Source: Lachnospiraceae bacterium (GTDB taxonomy: Bacteria > Bacillota > Clostridia > Lachnospirales > Lachnospiraceae). Taken from it: a stretch of DNA of 9,594 nucleotides. A program made the translations under genes and the position numbers. The notes under the pieces were generated by a model. The model was not told the origin of the DNA, searched no databases, and saw nothing but the letters and a program-made list of their open reading frames with translations. Shown in pieces: positions 1-6,388 of the stretch. Position 1 is the first letter of the stretch. Every line of letters begins with the position of its first letter. The stretch is from contig JAGCRJ010000194.1 in the NCBI GenBank assembly GCA_017964745.1, forward strand, positions 1 to 9,594, read 5' to 3'.

Positions 1-337
1 CGGACTCTACTACGTTGTTGGGCTGTACATAATCATCAAATACGGTTACCTGAAGCTCCCATCCCTGATCCTTAAGGATCTTTGCTGCCTCTGCGAGGAT
101 CTCCGAATGAGGAGTCTGGCTCGCTGCTACGGTTATTACTCCCTTTACTTCTGCAGCGGTATCGGCTGCAGCAACACTGTCATCTGTCTGTGCATCTGTC
201 TGGGTCTGTGTATCGGTCGCAGGCTGGGTTGAAGTGTCTGCGGGCTGTGAGTTATTTCCGCATCCTGCAAGAAGGCTTCCTGCAAGGGTGGTTGCTGCTA
301 CAAGGCTTACGAGTTTTTTGATCAGATTTTTTTTCAT
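1..337 (-). CDS. metQ: MetQ/NlpA-family methionine-type ABC substrate-binding lipoprotein, 5' part only
   Basis: The ATG is at 337-335 and the frame stays open for 112 codons to the window edge, so the C-terminal part is missing. A lipoprotein signal peptide has basic residues 2-8, a hydrophobic core and an LLAGC lipobox with Cys26. Residues about 30-62 form a Thr/Gln/Asp/Ala-rich linker with no recognisable fold. The mature domain then begins with the pattern ITVAASQTPHSEIL, followed by VFDDYVQPN near residues 99-107. The P-H-(A/S)-E-I and D-Y-V-Q-P-N signatures are characteristic of MetQ/NlpA proteins, which capture D/L-methionine for MetNI; relatives bind other amino acids or peptides. A GGAGG sits 9 nt before the ATG. 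The gene has its own promoter behind the upstream operon's terminator, so it probably starts a separate unit. The genes for MetN and MetI would be expected just past the edge, but they are not visible. Family is sure; exact ligand is not. Confidence 0.88.
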   Translation of the reverse strand, partial: MKKNLIKKLVSLVAATTLAGSLLAGCGNNSQPADTSTQPATDTQTQTDAQTDDSVAAADTAAEVKGVITVAASQTPHSEILAEAAKILKDQGWELQVTVFDDYVQPNNVVES

Positions 338-351
338 AATATTTTTCCTCC
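257..351 (-). repeat. Shared ribosome-site and signal-peptide segment, copy 1 (metQ)
   Basis: The Shine-Dalgarno region and the first 27 codons of metQ match those of the binding protein at 511-1440 (copy 2 at 1360-1454). By hand count 74 of 81 coding bases agree, and most differences are silent. Similarity stops just after the lipobox Cys-Gly codons, where the two proteins become members of different families. Confidence 0.8.
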
Positions 352-366
352 GAATGACTTTTTTCG

Positions 367-385
367 TAACAATCATGATTTGTTA
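367..385. promoter_or_regulatory. Inverted repeat at the predicted metQ transcription start
   Basis: TAACAA (367-372) and TTGTTA (380-385) are exact inverted arms separated by 7 nt. The repeat lies immediately downstream of the candidate -10 box at 393-398, covering the expected start point near 386. That would suit a repressor operator. An RNA hairpin is also possible, but six A/T-rich pairs would be weak. No known regulator motif was recognised. Confidence 0.35.
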
Positions 386-392
386 TGCATTG

Positions 393-421
393 ATTATCAC
401 TCCGCAAAACGCATCTGTAAA
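393..421 (-). promoter_or_regulatory. Candidate sigma-A promoter of metQ
   Basis: Read on the minus strand, TTTACA (421-416) and GATAAT (398-393) are separated by exactly 17 nt, each one or two bases from consensus. Transcription would start near 386, giving a leader of about 50 nt. It lies between the upstream operon's terminator and metQ, exactly where a promoter is needed. Confidence 0.6.
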
Positions 422-423
422 AT

Positions 424-439
424 ACTCTAAATTTAGAGT
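424..439. promoter_or_regulatory. Perfect 16-bp palindrome upstream of the metQ -35 box
   Basis: ACTCTAAATTTAGAGT is identical on both strands. It ends 2 nt upstream of the candidate -35 hexamer, with its centre about 45 nt before the predicted start. This position is typical of an activator site next to RNA polymerase, although a repressor is not excluded. It has no U-tract and is not the terminator stem, which lies separately at 466-494. The regulator is unknown. Confidence 0.5.
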
Positions 440-462
440 GAGCTATAGGTTTAGGTTATAAC

Positions 463-494
463 AAAAAGAGGATGCGTATTTTACGCATCCTCTT
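463..494 (-). terminator. Intrinsic terminator of the six-gene operon
   Basis: A perfect 13-bp stem (466-478 with 482-494) closes a 3-nt loop. On the minus strand it is followed by a run of five U, two of them shared with the stem base. It begins 16 nt after the stop codon of the last binding-protein gene and separates that operon from metQ. Confidence 0.9.
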
Positions 495-510
495 GGAAGA
501 ATCCGCTTTA

Positions 511-1440
511 TTACCTTCCGGTCACATCATATCCGATATATTCCTCGGAGAGTGTCTTGATGGTTCCGTTTGACTTTAATTCCCTGAGAGCTTCGTCAAC
601 CGCTTCCTTAAGAGCTTCTCCTTCCGGAGTCTTGGCGTAGATGAAGTATGTGAAGGGAGAGCAGATCGACTCACTTTCCTCATCAGTCAGTTCGATGATG
701 TCAAAATCATCATGGAAAGTGGGATATATCTCAAGATAGTTTGTAAGGCTGCAATATGAAAGGAATCCGAAATCGGCAACTCCCGCATGGATATCCTGGA
801 ACTGTTTGAGCTGATCGGCATCGGTATAAACAAGTTCGACGGGATTGTCGGGATTTTCCTCGTTGTACTGCTCAAGGAAAAGCTGTGTCATCAGTCCGGT
901 GCCCGTTGTAAAAGCACTGTGTCCTCCGATATCGGAAAGATTCTTTATTTCGGTGTATCCCTTTCTTACGTAGATCGCTTCCTTTTCGTAGCAGACATAT
1001 TCTTCTCCGAAGAGATATTTCTCCGCCCTGTCCTCTCTCCAGTTGAAGTTATTGACCGCCATCGTGTATCTGCCGGTATCGACACCGGTAAAGAGGCTCG
1101 CAAATTCGGTCACTTCGAACTTCAGCTCGTACTGTGGAAGAAGCTCATCTATGGCATAGATGACTTCGGCATCATATCCGGATACTCTTCCGTCTTCATC
1201 GACCCAGAGCCAGGGCTTGGGAGAACCGCTTGTTCCGATGATGATTGTGGTAACTTCCCCTTCAGCCGAAGGTGCTTCTCCCGCAGAAATTGTCACGTTT
1301 TCCGATTCTGTTACCGCACCGGCTCCCGAACCGGAGGCAGAGCCCGCATTTCCGCTGCTTCCGCATCCCGCAAGAAGGCTTCCCGCAAGGGTGGTTGCTG
1401 CAACAAGACTTACGAGTTTTTTGATCATTTTTTTCTTCAT
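511..1440 (-). CDS. Family-3 (polar amino acid/cystine-like) ABC substrate-binding lipoprotein, second paralogue
   Basis: A 309-residue extracellular lipoprotein of the SBP_bac_3 fold. The signal peptide ends in the LLAGC lipobox with Cys26, followed by a Gly/Ser/Ala/Glu-rich linker to about residue 61. Mature-domain landmarks are IIIGTSGSPKPWLW (66-79), GYDAEVI (88-94), an NN pair at 130-131 and the EDRAEKYLF segment around 137-144. Its Arg lies where family members usually bind the alpha-carboxylate. About 70% of mature residues match the paralogue at 2748-3674 by manual alignment, including an identical EYIGYDVTGR C-terminus. Divergence concentrates around residues 230-250, so ligand preference may differ. 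The signal peptide matches MetQ instead of the paralogue. A GGAGG lies 7 nt before the ATG. This is the last gene of the operon and presumably feeds the permease/ATPase at 4833-6315. The ligand could be cystine, an S-substituted cysteine or another polar amino acid; sequence alone does not decide. Confidence 0.9.
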   Translation of the reverse strand: MKKKMIKKLVSLVAATTLAGSLLAGCGSSGNAGSASGSGAGAVTESENVTISAGEAPSAEGEVTTIIIGTSGSPKPWLWVDEDGRVSGYDAEVIYAIDELLPQYELKFEVTEFASLFTGVDTGRYTMAVNNFNWREDRAEKYLFGEEYVCYEKEAIYVRKGYTEIKNLSDIGGHSAFTTGTGLMTQLFLEQYNEENPDNPVELVYTDADQLKQFQDIHAGVADFGFLSYCSLTNYLEIYPTFHDDFDIIELTDEESESICSPFTYFIYAKTPEGEALKEAVDEALRELKSNGTIKTLSEEYIGYDVTGR

Positions 1441-1454
1441 ATTTTTTCCTCCTG
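1360..1454 (-). repeat. Shared ribosome-site and signal-peptide segment, copy 2 (terminal binding protein)
   Basis: This is the counterpart of 257-351. It covers the GGAGGAAAAA ribosome site and codons 1-27 of the 511-1440 gene. The paralogous binding protein at 2748-3674 has a clearly different signal-peptide sequence (with KKGKLAAIVMTALS as its core), so the shared segment does not follow the phylogeny of the mature proteins. Confidence 0.8.
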
Positions 1455-1460
1455 ATCATA

Positions 1461-2729
1461 TTAAATATCTTTATAAATCTTCCCGCCCTTCATTATCAGT
1501 CTGATATTTTCAGGGTCGGTCAATACCGAAATGTCCTTCAGCGGGTCACCGTCAACAATGAGCAGATCCGCAAACGCTCCTCCTTCCAAAACGCCTATCT
1601 TGCCTTCCGGATACGGATTCTGATATGTGGTAAATGCGGATAACCTTCCCGCGTCACCGGTAGCACTCCTCAAAGCCCTGTAGTTTCCGAACCTTTTGGC
1701 ATAGCTCACAAGATCATCCGTCCTTACGATGCCCTTGGAGAATCTTTCTATAAAATCCGTACCGTAGGCGATATTAAGATCGTATTTATTGATCAGCTCT
1801 GCCTGAATCTCCACACCCGCAAACAGTGCTTTTCTGGCTATATCCTTGTACATATTTCCGGATCCCGGTTTCTTCTCATCCACAGCATCATCCGGCTTAT
1901 CGGTTTTCTTCGGAGGATGCTTAAAATTGGGACAGGGTACGATGAACACATCCTGTGCCTGCGCTATGCGTGCGGCCTCATCATCCAGCAGATGCGCATG
2001 CTCGAAGCTCTTTACTCCCGCCTTCAGCGCTCTTTTGATGGATTCAGTGGTGTAAAGATGAGCCATTACATAGGTTCCGTAATCGGATGCGGCACTTACG
2101 GCAGCCTTCATTTCTTCCAGGGTATATTGCTGAGTCTGCACCGGATCGTATTGGGATGAAAGGCCTCCACCTGCCATGATCTTGATCTGGGACGCTCCCA
2201 TGAACAGCTGCTCCCTGACTGCTTTAAGCACCTCGGGTACACCGTCGGCAATATAGGACTGTCCGTTCATAAGATTCGGTGATGTGTATATATGATCGGC
2301 TATTCTCGCAGCCCCTCTGCTTTCCCTGAAATCCCCATGCCCGCATGTCTGGGATATAAAACTGTATGAAGGAAATATCCTCGGGCCTTCTATGACACCT
2401 TCATCAATTCCTTTCTTGATGCCGTAGACGGCACCGCCCGCATCTCTTACCGTTGTAAATCCGGCATAAAGGAAATTCCTTGCGTTTCTGACTCCGTGAA
2501 CGGTAAGTTCATCAAGCCTTCCGTCTCCGAACATCAGATGAACATGGCTGTCCACAAGTCCGGGGATCACTGTTTTGCCGCCGGCATCGATCACTCTTTC
2601 AAAATTGCCTTCCGAGACATCTTTTTCCGTGATCTCAAGAACGTGATCGTCTTCTATCACAACTGATACGTTTTCAAGGTAGCTGTCATTAAGTCCGTCA
2701 AACACATTGGCATGGGTTATTGCTATCAT
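1461..2729 (-). CDS. Prolidase-like metal-dependent amidohydrolase (imidazolonepropionase-related, COG1228 type)
   Basis: A 422-residue cytoplasmic enzyme without a signal peptide. The amidohydrolase active-site ladder is complete: H62-x-H64 in PGLVDSHVHL, Lys183 in QIKIMAGGGL (the usual carbamylated lysine bridging two metals), His224 in VMAHLYTT, His244 in FEHAH, and Asp325 in YGTDF. The GHGDFR motif near 130-135 and the overall pattern are like the zinc-dependent Xaa-Arg/Xaa-Pro dipeptidase branch, so cleavage of a dipeptide or N-acyl amino acid is the best guess. A Lys/Pro/Asp-rich stretch (about 271-294) interrupts the otherwise conserved barrel region. GGAGG lies 6 nt before the ATG. 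The gene sits 18 nt after one binding-protein gene and 20 nt before the other, so an imported amide- or peptide-linked compound is the likely substrate. Family is confident; substrate is inferred. Confidence 0.88.
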   Translation of the reverse strand: MIAITHANVFDGLNDSYLENVSVVIEDDHVLEITEKDVSEGNFERVIDAGGKTVIPGLVDSHVHLMFGDGRLDELTVHGVRNARNFLYAGFTTVRDAGGAVYGIKKGIDEGVIEGPRIFPSYSFISQTCGHGDFRESRGAARIADHIYTSPNLMNGQSYIADGVPEVLKAVREQLFMGASQIKIMAGGGLSSQYDPVQTQQYTLEEMKAAVSAASDYGTYVMAHLYTTESIKRALKAGVKSFEHAHLLDDEAARIAQAQDVFIVPCPNFKHPPKKTDKPDDAVDEKKPGSGNMYKDIARKALFAGVEIQAELINKYDLNIAYGTDFIERFSKGIVRTDDLVSYAKRFGNYRALRSATGDAGRLSAFTTYQNPYPEGKIGVLEGGAFADLLIVDGDPLKDISVLTDPENIRLIMKGGKIYKDI

Positions 2730-2747
2730 GTGAATCCTCCGAATACT

Positions 2748-3674
2748 TTATCTTCCGGTTACGTCATATCCGATATATTCAAGTGAAAGTTCGGAGATCG
2801 TTCCGTTATCTTTAAGCTCCTTCAGTGCTCCGTCAACCGCAGCCTTTACTTCTTCGCCCTGCTCGGTCCTTGCAAAGATAAAGTAGGTATAGGGAGGATT
2901 GATCGATTCGGTCTCCTCATCGGTAAGCTCGATAATGTCAAGATCTTCGTAAAGTGAAGGATATGATTCGAGATAAACACTGAGCATGGGCTGATCAAGG
3001 AATCCGAAATCCACAACTCCGGCAACGATATCCTGGATAGTCTTAAGCGTATCGGCATCGGAGAATACGAGCTCGACAGGATTTTCGGGATTCTTTACGT
3101 TGTAATCCTCAAGGAAAAGCTGGGATGCAAGCCCTGTTCCCGAGGTATAGGTGCTGTGTCCTCCGATATCGGCCAGTGACTTGATATCGGTATTTCCCTT
3201 TTTCACAATGATCACTTTCTTCTCATAGCAAACGTATTCATCTCCGTAAAGATATTTCTCGGCACGCTCTTCCCTCCATGCAAAGTTGTTGACCGCCATT
3301 ACATATCTTCCGGCATCAACTCCGGTGAAGAGACTTGCAAACTCAGTCTTTTCAAAAACAAATTCATACTGGGGAAGAAGTTCATCGACAGCATAGATAA
3401 CTTCCGCATCATATCCGGCAATGGTACCGTCCTCTTCTACCCAGAGCCAGGGCTTGGGCGATCCGCCGGTACCGATAAGTATTGTCGTAACCTCTGCGGT
3501 CTCTCCCGCAGGTGCGTCAGCTTCCTGAGTCTGTGCCGAAGCACCTGAAGCCTGTCCGGAAGCGACCGGCTGAGCGGATGAAGTGTTTCCGCCTCCGCAT
3601 CCTGCCAAAAGTGACAGTGCCGTCATAACAATTGCTGCTAATTTTCCTTTTTTGATGATCTGATCTTTTTTCAT
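2748..3674 (-). CDS. Family-3 (polar amino acid/cystine-like) ABC substrate-binding lipoprotein, first paralogue
   Basis: A 308-residue lipoprotein with signal peptide and LLAGC lipobox (Cys26), then a Ser/Ala/Gln/Glu-rich linker to about residue 60. The SBP_bac_3 domain shows ILIGTGGSPKPWLW, GYDAEVIYAVDELL, SLFTGVDAGRY, the NN pair and the REERAEKYLYGDEY segment. The SLF.GVD..RY....N pattern resembles cystine-binding members such as TcyA. It resembles the 511-1440 protein closely, most strongly in the N-terminal half (about 80%) and less in the C-terminal half. The signal peptide is unrelated at the DNA level to the one shared by that paralogue and metQ. AGGAG lies 8 nt before the ATG, and the gene starts 15 nt after the lyase stop codon. 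It should deliver ligand to the permease/ATPase at the head of the operon. The ligand is not provable from sequence. Confidence 0.9.
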   Translation of the reverse strand: MKKDQIIKKGKLAAIVMTALSLLAGCGGGNTSSAQPVASGQASGASAQTQEADAPAGETAEVTTILIGTGGSPKPWLWVEEDGTIAGYDAEVIYAVDELLPQYEFVFEKTEFASLFTGVDAGRYVMAVNNFAWREERAEKYLYGDEYVCYEKKVIIVKKGNTDIKSLADIGGHSTYTSGTGLASQLFLEDYNVKNPENPVELVFSDADTLKTIQDIVAGVVDFGFLDQPMLSVYLESYPSLYEDLDIIELTDEETESINPPYTYFIFARTEQGEEVKAAVDGALKELKDNGTISELSLEYIGYDVTGR

Positions 3675-3689
3675 AATTTTTTCTCCTAT

Positions 3690-4808
3690 TTATTTATTGG
3701 CTATTGCCTTTTCAATACGATCAAGCGCTTCGGTTATGTAATCCCTCGGGCATCCGAAATTGATCCTTACGTATCCTTCCGCTCCGAAGTCCTTTCCGTC
3801 GGTCAGCACAACCTTTGCATTCTTTCTTATAAATCCGGCGTCTATACCTTCGCCGAAATTCACCCATTGAAGATATGTCGCCTCTGTATGTGTAAACTTA
3901 GCGTCTTTAAATCTTTTTCCGAGCTCCGCTTCAAGATAATCCCTGTTTCCACTGAGGTATTCGATCAGTTCCTTGCGCCATACGGCAGACTCGGAATATG
4001 CCGCAATCCCCGCCTCAATATTGAACAGTCCGGGATGACCCATTGCATATGACAGACGGTTAAATTCATTCCTGAGATCCTCATCCGGGATAACGGCAAA
4101 TGCCATCGATACACCGGGAATGTTATATGTTTTGCCGGGAGCATAAAATGAGATCGATCTTCTTCTCGAATAATCTCCGACCGTCAGGAACGGTATATGC
4201 TTCGAATCGTATAAGAGCTCGCAGTGTATCTCATCGGAGATTACCGTCAGGTTGTTTTCCTCGGCGAATTCCTCGAACTGCTCAAGCTCCGATAAGCTGT
4301 ATATCCTTCCCACGGGATTCTGAGGATTGCACAGATAGATCAGTTTTGTATCCGGAAGAAGAGCATTTTTCAAAGCTTCAAAATCAAAGGTGTAATATTC
4401 GTTCTCGTTATGAAGGGGCACCCTGATCATCGTGTTGCCGGCTTTTCCGGGAGCATCGAGAAGCATATGATAATTGGGTGTTACGGTGATCGAGCTTCCT
4501 CCGCCTATATTGCTCACGACCGACAGGGCGGGCACTATTCCGGTTATGGGAACGACCCATTCCCTTTCCAGATCGTAGTCATACTCTTCCCTGAACCAGT
4601 TTATAAAGCTGTCAAAAAGCTCCTGTGGGGCTTTCGTATATCCGTACACCGGATGCTCGAGCCTTGCTGCAATCCTTTTTTTGACTGCGGGTGCGGATAC
4701 AAAATCCATATCCGCTATGAACATGGGAAGTTCATCCTGTGCTGTGATATCCCATTTGATGCTCGATGTTCCGCGTCTGTTTATATGTTCATCAAAAGTG
4801 TTTGGCAT
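3690..4808 (-). CDS. patB: MalY/PatB-type PLP-dependent cystathionine/cysteine-S-conjugate beta-lyase
   Basis: A 372-residue fold-type I PLP enzyme. Family hallmarks are an N-terminal R-x-x-T-S-S-x-K-W-D, LPMFIADMDF (27-36), NPQNPVGR (161-168), SDEIH with Asp192 for the pyridine nitrogen, Lys226 in APGKTYNIPG as the Schiff-base lysine, and RINFGCPR near the C-terminus for the substrate carboxylate. MalY/PatB enzymes cleave the C-S bond of cystathionine, cystine and S-substituted cysteines to give a thiol or persulfide, pyruvate and ammonia. The length is slightly below the usual 385-390. One oddity is that the serines commonly flanking the catalytic lysine (S-x-S-K) are A-P-G-K here. An AGAGGA lies 8 nt before the ATG, and the gene starts 24 nt after the ATPase stop. 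Position between transporter and binding-protein genes argues that it consumes an imported sulfur compound. A related aminotransferase activity is a less likely alternative. Confidence 0.85.
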   Translation of the reverse strand: MPNTFDEHINRRGTSSIKWDITAQDELPMFIADMDFVSAPAVKKRIAARLEHPVYGYTKAPQELFDSFINWFREEYDYDLEREWVVPITGIVPALSVVSNIGGGSSITVTPNYHMLLDAPGKAGNTMIRVPLHNENEYYTFDFEALKNALLPDTKLIYLCNPQNPVGRIYSLSELEQFEEFAEENNLTVISDEIHCELLYDSKHIPFLTVGDYSRRRSISFYAPGKTYNIPGVSMAFAVIPDEDLRNEFNRLSYAMGHPGLFNIEAGIAAYSESAVWRKELIEYLSGNRDYLEAELGKRFKDAKFTHTEATYLQWVNFGEGIDAGFIRKNAKVVLTDGKDFGAEGYVRINFGCPRDYITEALDRIEKAIANK

Positions 4809-4832
4809 TTATTATTCCTCTGCTATGCATCG

Positions 4833-5597
4833 TCAGATATTGTATTGATTTACGTATGTTTCTATGAAGTTTACCTTGGAAACAAACTGCTTGATCCTTT
4901 CGTTGTCCGTGTGGACCAAAACCTCGGCGGGTGTTCCTTCCTGAAGCACCTTTCCGTCTTCAAGGAAAACGACCTTATCGCATATCTCATATATGAAATT
5001 CATTTCATGCGATACGATTACCATCGTCTTTCCGCTCTTTGCAACCTTCTGTATGACCTTGAGAACCTCCTGTATCATCTCGGGATCGAGTGCCGATGTA
5101 GGTTCATCAAACAGGATCACTTTCGGATCGAGTGCAAGTGCTCTTGCGATGGCTACTCTTTGCTGCTGTCCTCCGGACAGCTGGCTCGGATAATGATCCG
5201 CCCTGTCGGAAAGTCCTACGAGATCCAGATATTTCTCTGCGATCTCTTTTGCTTCATGCTTGGATTTCTTCTGAACGATGATCAGTCCTTCCATGACGTT
5301 TTCAAGTGCCGTCTTCTGCTTGAAAAGATTGAACTGCTGAAACACCATTGTTGTATGCGACTTCATATAGTTCACATCGTTTTTGGTTGCTCTGCTCACA
5401 TCAAAATCCACGTCGTCGAACCTGATGTGTCCGGAGTTTGGCTTCTCCAGATAATCGATGCACCTGAGCAGGGTTGATTTTCCGGATCCCGATGCACCGA
5501 TGATGCCGACCACCTGTCCGTCCTCAACAGTAAGATCAACACCGTTCAAGACCTTCAGTTTTTTGAAACTCTTATGCAATCCTTTTATTTCTATCAT
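4833..5597 (-). CDS. Polar amino-acid (GlnQ/TcyC-type) ABC transporter ATPase
   Basis: A 254-residue cytoplasmic ATPase with the full motif set: Walker A GASGSGKS (34-41), Q-loop VFQQFNLF (about 85-92), signature LSGGQQQR (140-147), Walker B ILFDEP (161-166), D-loop SALD and switch His197 in IVSHEM. The wording FQQFNLF and DEPTSALDPE is typical of the polar amino-acid subfamily, which includes glutamine, histidine and cystine importers. Its start overlaps the permease 3' end by 26 nt, which points to translational coupling. The nearest Shine-Dalgarno (AAGGAG) is about 13 nt upstream, longer than ideal, but the MIEIKGLHKSF start fits the family. It powers the permease at 5572-6315 and probably serves both lipoproteins at 511-1440 and 2748-3674. 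Family assignment is secure; substrate rests on context. Confidence 0.93.
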   Translation of the reverse strand: MIEIKGLHKSFKKLKVLNGVDLTVEDGQVVGIIGASGSGKSTLLRCIDYLEKPNSGHIRFDDVDFDVSRATKNDVNYMKSHTTMVFQQFNLFKQKTALENVMEGLIIVQKKSKHEAKEIAEKYLDLVGLSDRADHYPSQLSGGQQQRVAIARALALDPKVILFDEPTSALDPEMIQEVLKVIQKVAKSGKTMVIVSHEMNFIYEICDKVVFLEDGKVLQEGTPAEVLVHTDNERIKQFVSKVNFIETYVNQYNI

Positions 5598-6315
5598 TGA
5601 TCTTTACTATCTCCTTTTCTCCGACTTTGGATTTCTTCTCTAATATTCCGAACACGATCGAGATCACTAAGGTGATGACCCAGTATATGATTGAGAGTGA
5701 AAGATACATTTCGAAGTATCTGTAATTTCTTCCCGCGATGAGCTTTCCACCTGCGGTTATATCAACCACCGCACATGTGTAGACAAGTGATGTGCTCTTG
5801 GCCATGTTTATCAGTGCGTTTCCGAGAGAAGGAAGTGCTACCACGAGTGCCTCGGGAATGATAATCCTTCTGAGTGTCTGCCACGGTGTCATTCCGATCG
5901 AGCCGGCAGCCTCTATCTGTCCCCTGTCAACACTTTCGATCGCCGCTCTTATGAATTCCGAATTGTATGCGGCACTGTTTAGTGAAAGTGCGACAAGTGC
6001 GAAGATGATACTCGGTATGAACGATGCATTGAAATTCGTTCCTCTTTTGTAATTGATATACTGGAGCACGAGAGGTATACCGAAATACGTAAGATACAGC
6101 TGAACAAGTACGGGTGTGCCTCTGGTGAACGATACATAGAATGCCGTCAGCTGATACAGTCCTTTCGGTTTGTGGATCTTTATAAGAGCGACAAGCAGTC
6201 CGACTATCAGACTCATAATATAAGAGATAAACGTTACCTCCAGAGTGATCGGCAGATACTTCATAAGCTCCGGTATGTTTGTGAATATCAATTTCCAATC
6301 GAAAACATTAGCCAT
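5572..6315 (-). CDS. Polar amino-acid (HisM/TcyB-type) ABC transporter permease
   Basis: A 247-residue membrane protein of the His/Glu/Gln/Arg permease family. Hydrophobic segments lie at about 22-45, 55-75, 95-118, 175-198 and 210-232. The RGTPVLVQLYLTYFGIPL motif (65-82) is diagnostic, and the cytoplasmic coupling loop runs EAAGSIGMTPWQTLRRIIIP before LPSLGNALINMAKSTSL. The C-terminus is Lys/Asp/Arg-rich and cytoplasmic. GAGGA precedes the ATG by 9 nt. As first gene of the operon it follows a control region with a promoter and an inverted repeat. Only one permease gene is present, so it may act as a homodimer, as in several cystine importers. Substrate is judged from the neighbouring C-S lyase and remains inference. 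Confidence 0.92.
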   Translation of the reverse strand: MANVFDWKLIFTNIPELMKYLPITLEVTFISYIMSLIVGLLVALIKIHKPKGLYQLTAFYVSFTRGTPVLVQLYLTYFGIPLVLQYINYKRGTNFNASFIPSIIFALVALSLNSAAYNSEFIRAAIESVDRGQIEAAGSIGMTPWQTLRRIIIPEALVVALPSLGNALINMAKSTSLVYTCAVVDITAGGKLIAGRNYRYFEMYLSLSIIYWVITLVISIVFGILEKKSKVGEKEIVKINDRNKRIA

Positions 6316-6358
6316 ATCATCAATTCCTCATTTGCATTTATTGTTTTGTTGTTAATGA

Positions 6359-6388
6359 ATATTAGCATCGTGTTTCGTTTCTGTATAA
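6359..6388 (-). promoter_or_regulatory. Candidate promoter of the six-gene amino-acid transport/lyase operon
   Basis: On the minus strand TTATAC (6388-6383) and TAATAT (6364-6359) are 18 nt apart, giving a start near 6352 and a leader of about 37 nt. The -35 match is weak, which would suit a promoter needing an activator. The upstream lysR terminator means the operon needs its own promoter here. Confidence 0.45.

Noticed and set aside
338..390. A SAM riboswitch or T-box leader upstream of metQ
   Set aside because: The leader from the candidate start is only about 50 nt. It has no multi-helix potential or T-box sequence and holds only a weak six-pair A/T hairpin.
82..461. Short plus-strand open frames over the metQ 5' region
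   Set aside because: They are shadows of the MetQ reading frame, which is supported by the signal peptide, lipobox and family motifs.
787..1455. A 222-codon open frame on the plus strand opposite the terminal binding protein
   Set aside because: It is complementary to a clear family-3 binding-protein gene, with low-quality Arg/Ser-rich translation and no family pattern.
4410..5477. A 355-codon open frame on the plus strand opposite the lyase and ATPase genes
   Set aside because: It runs antisense through two well-recognised conserved genes and the gap between them. Its product is Cys/His/Ile-rich with no recognisable domain, as expected of a reverse-strand shadow.
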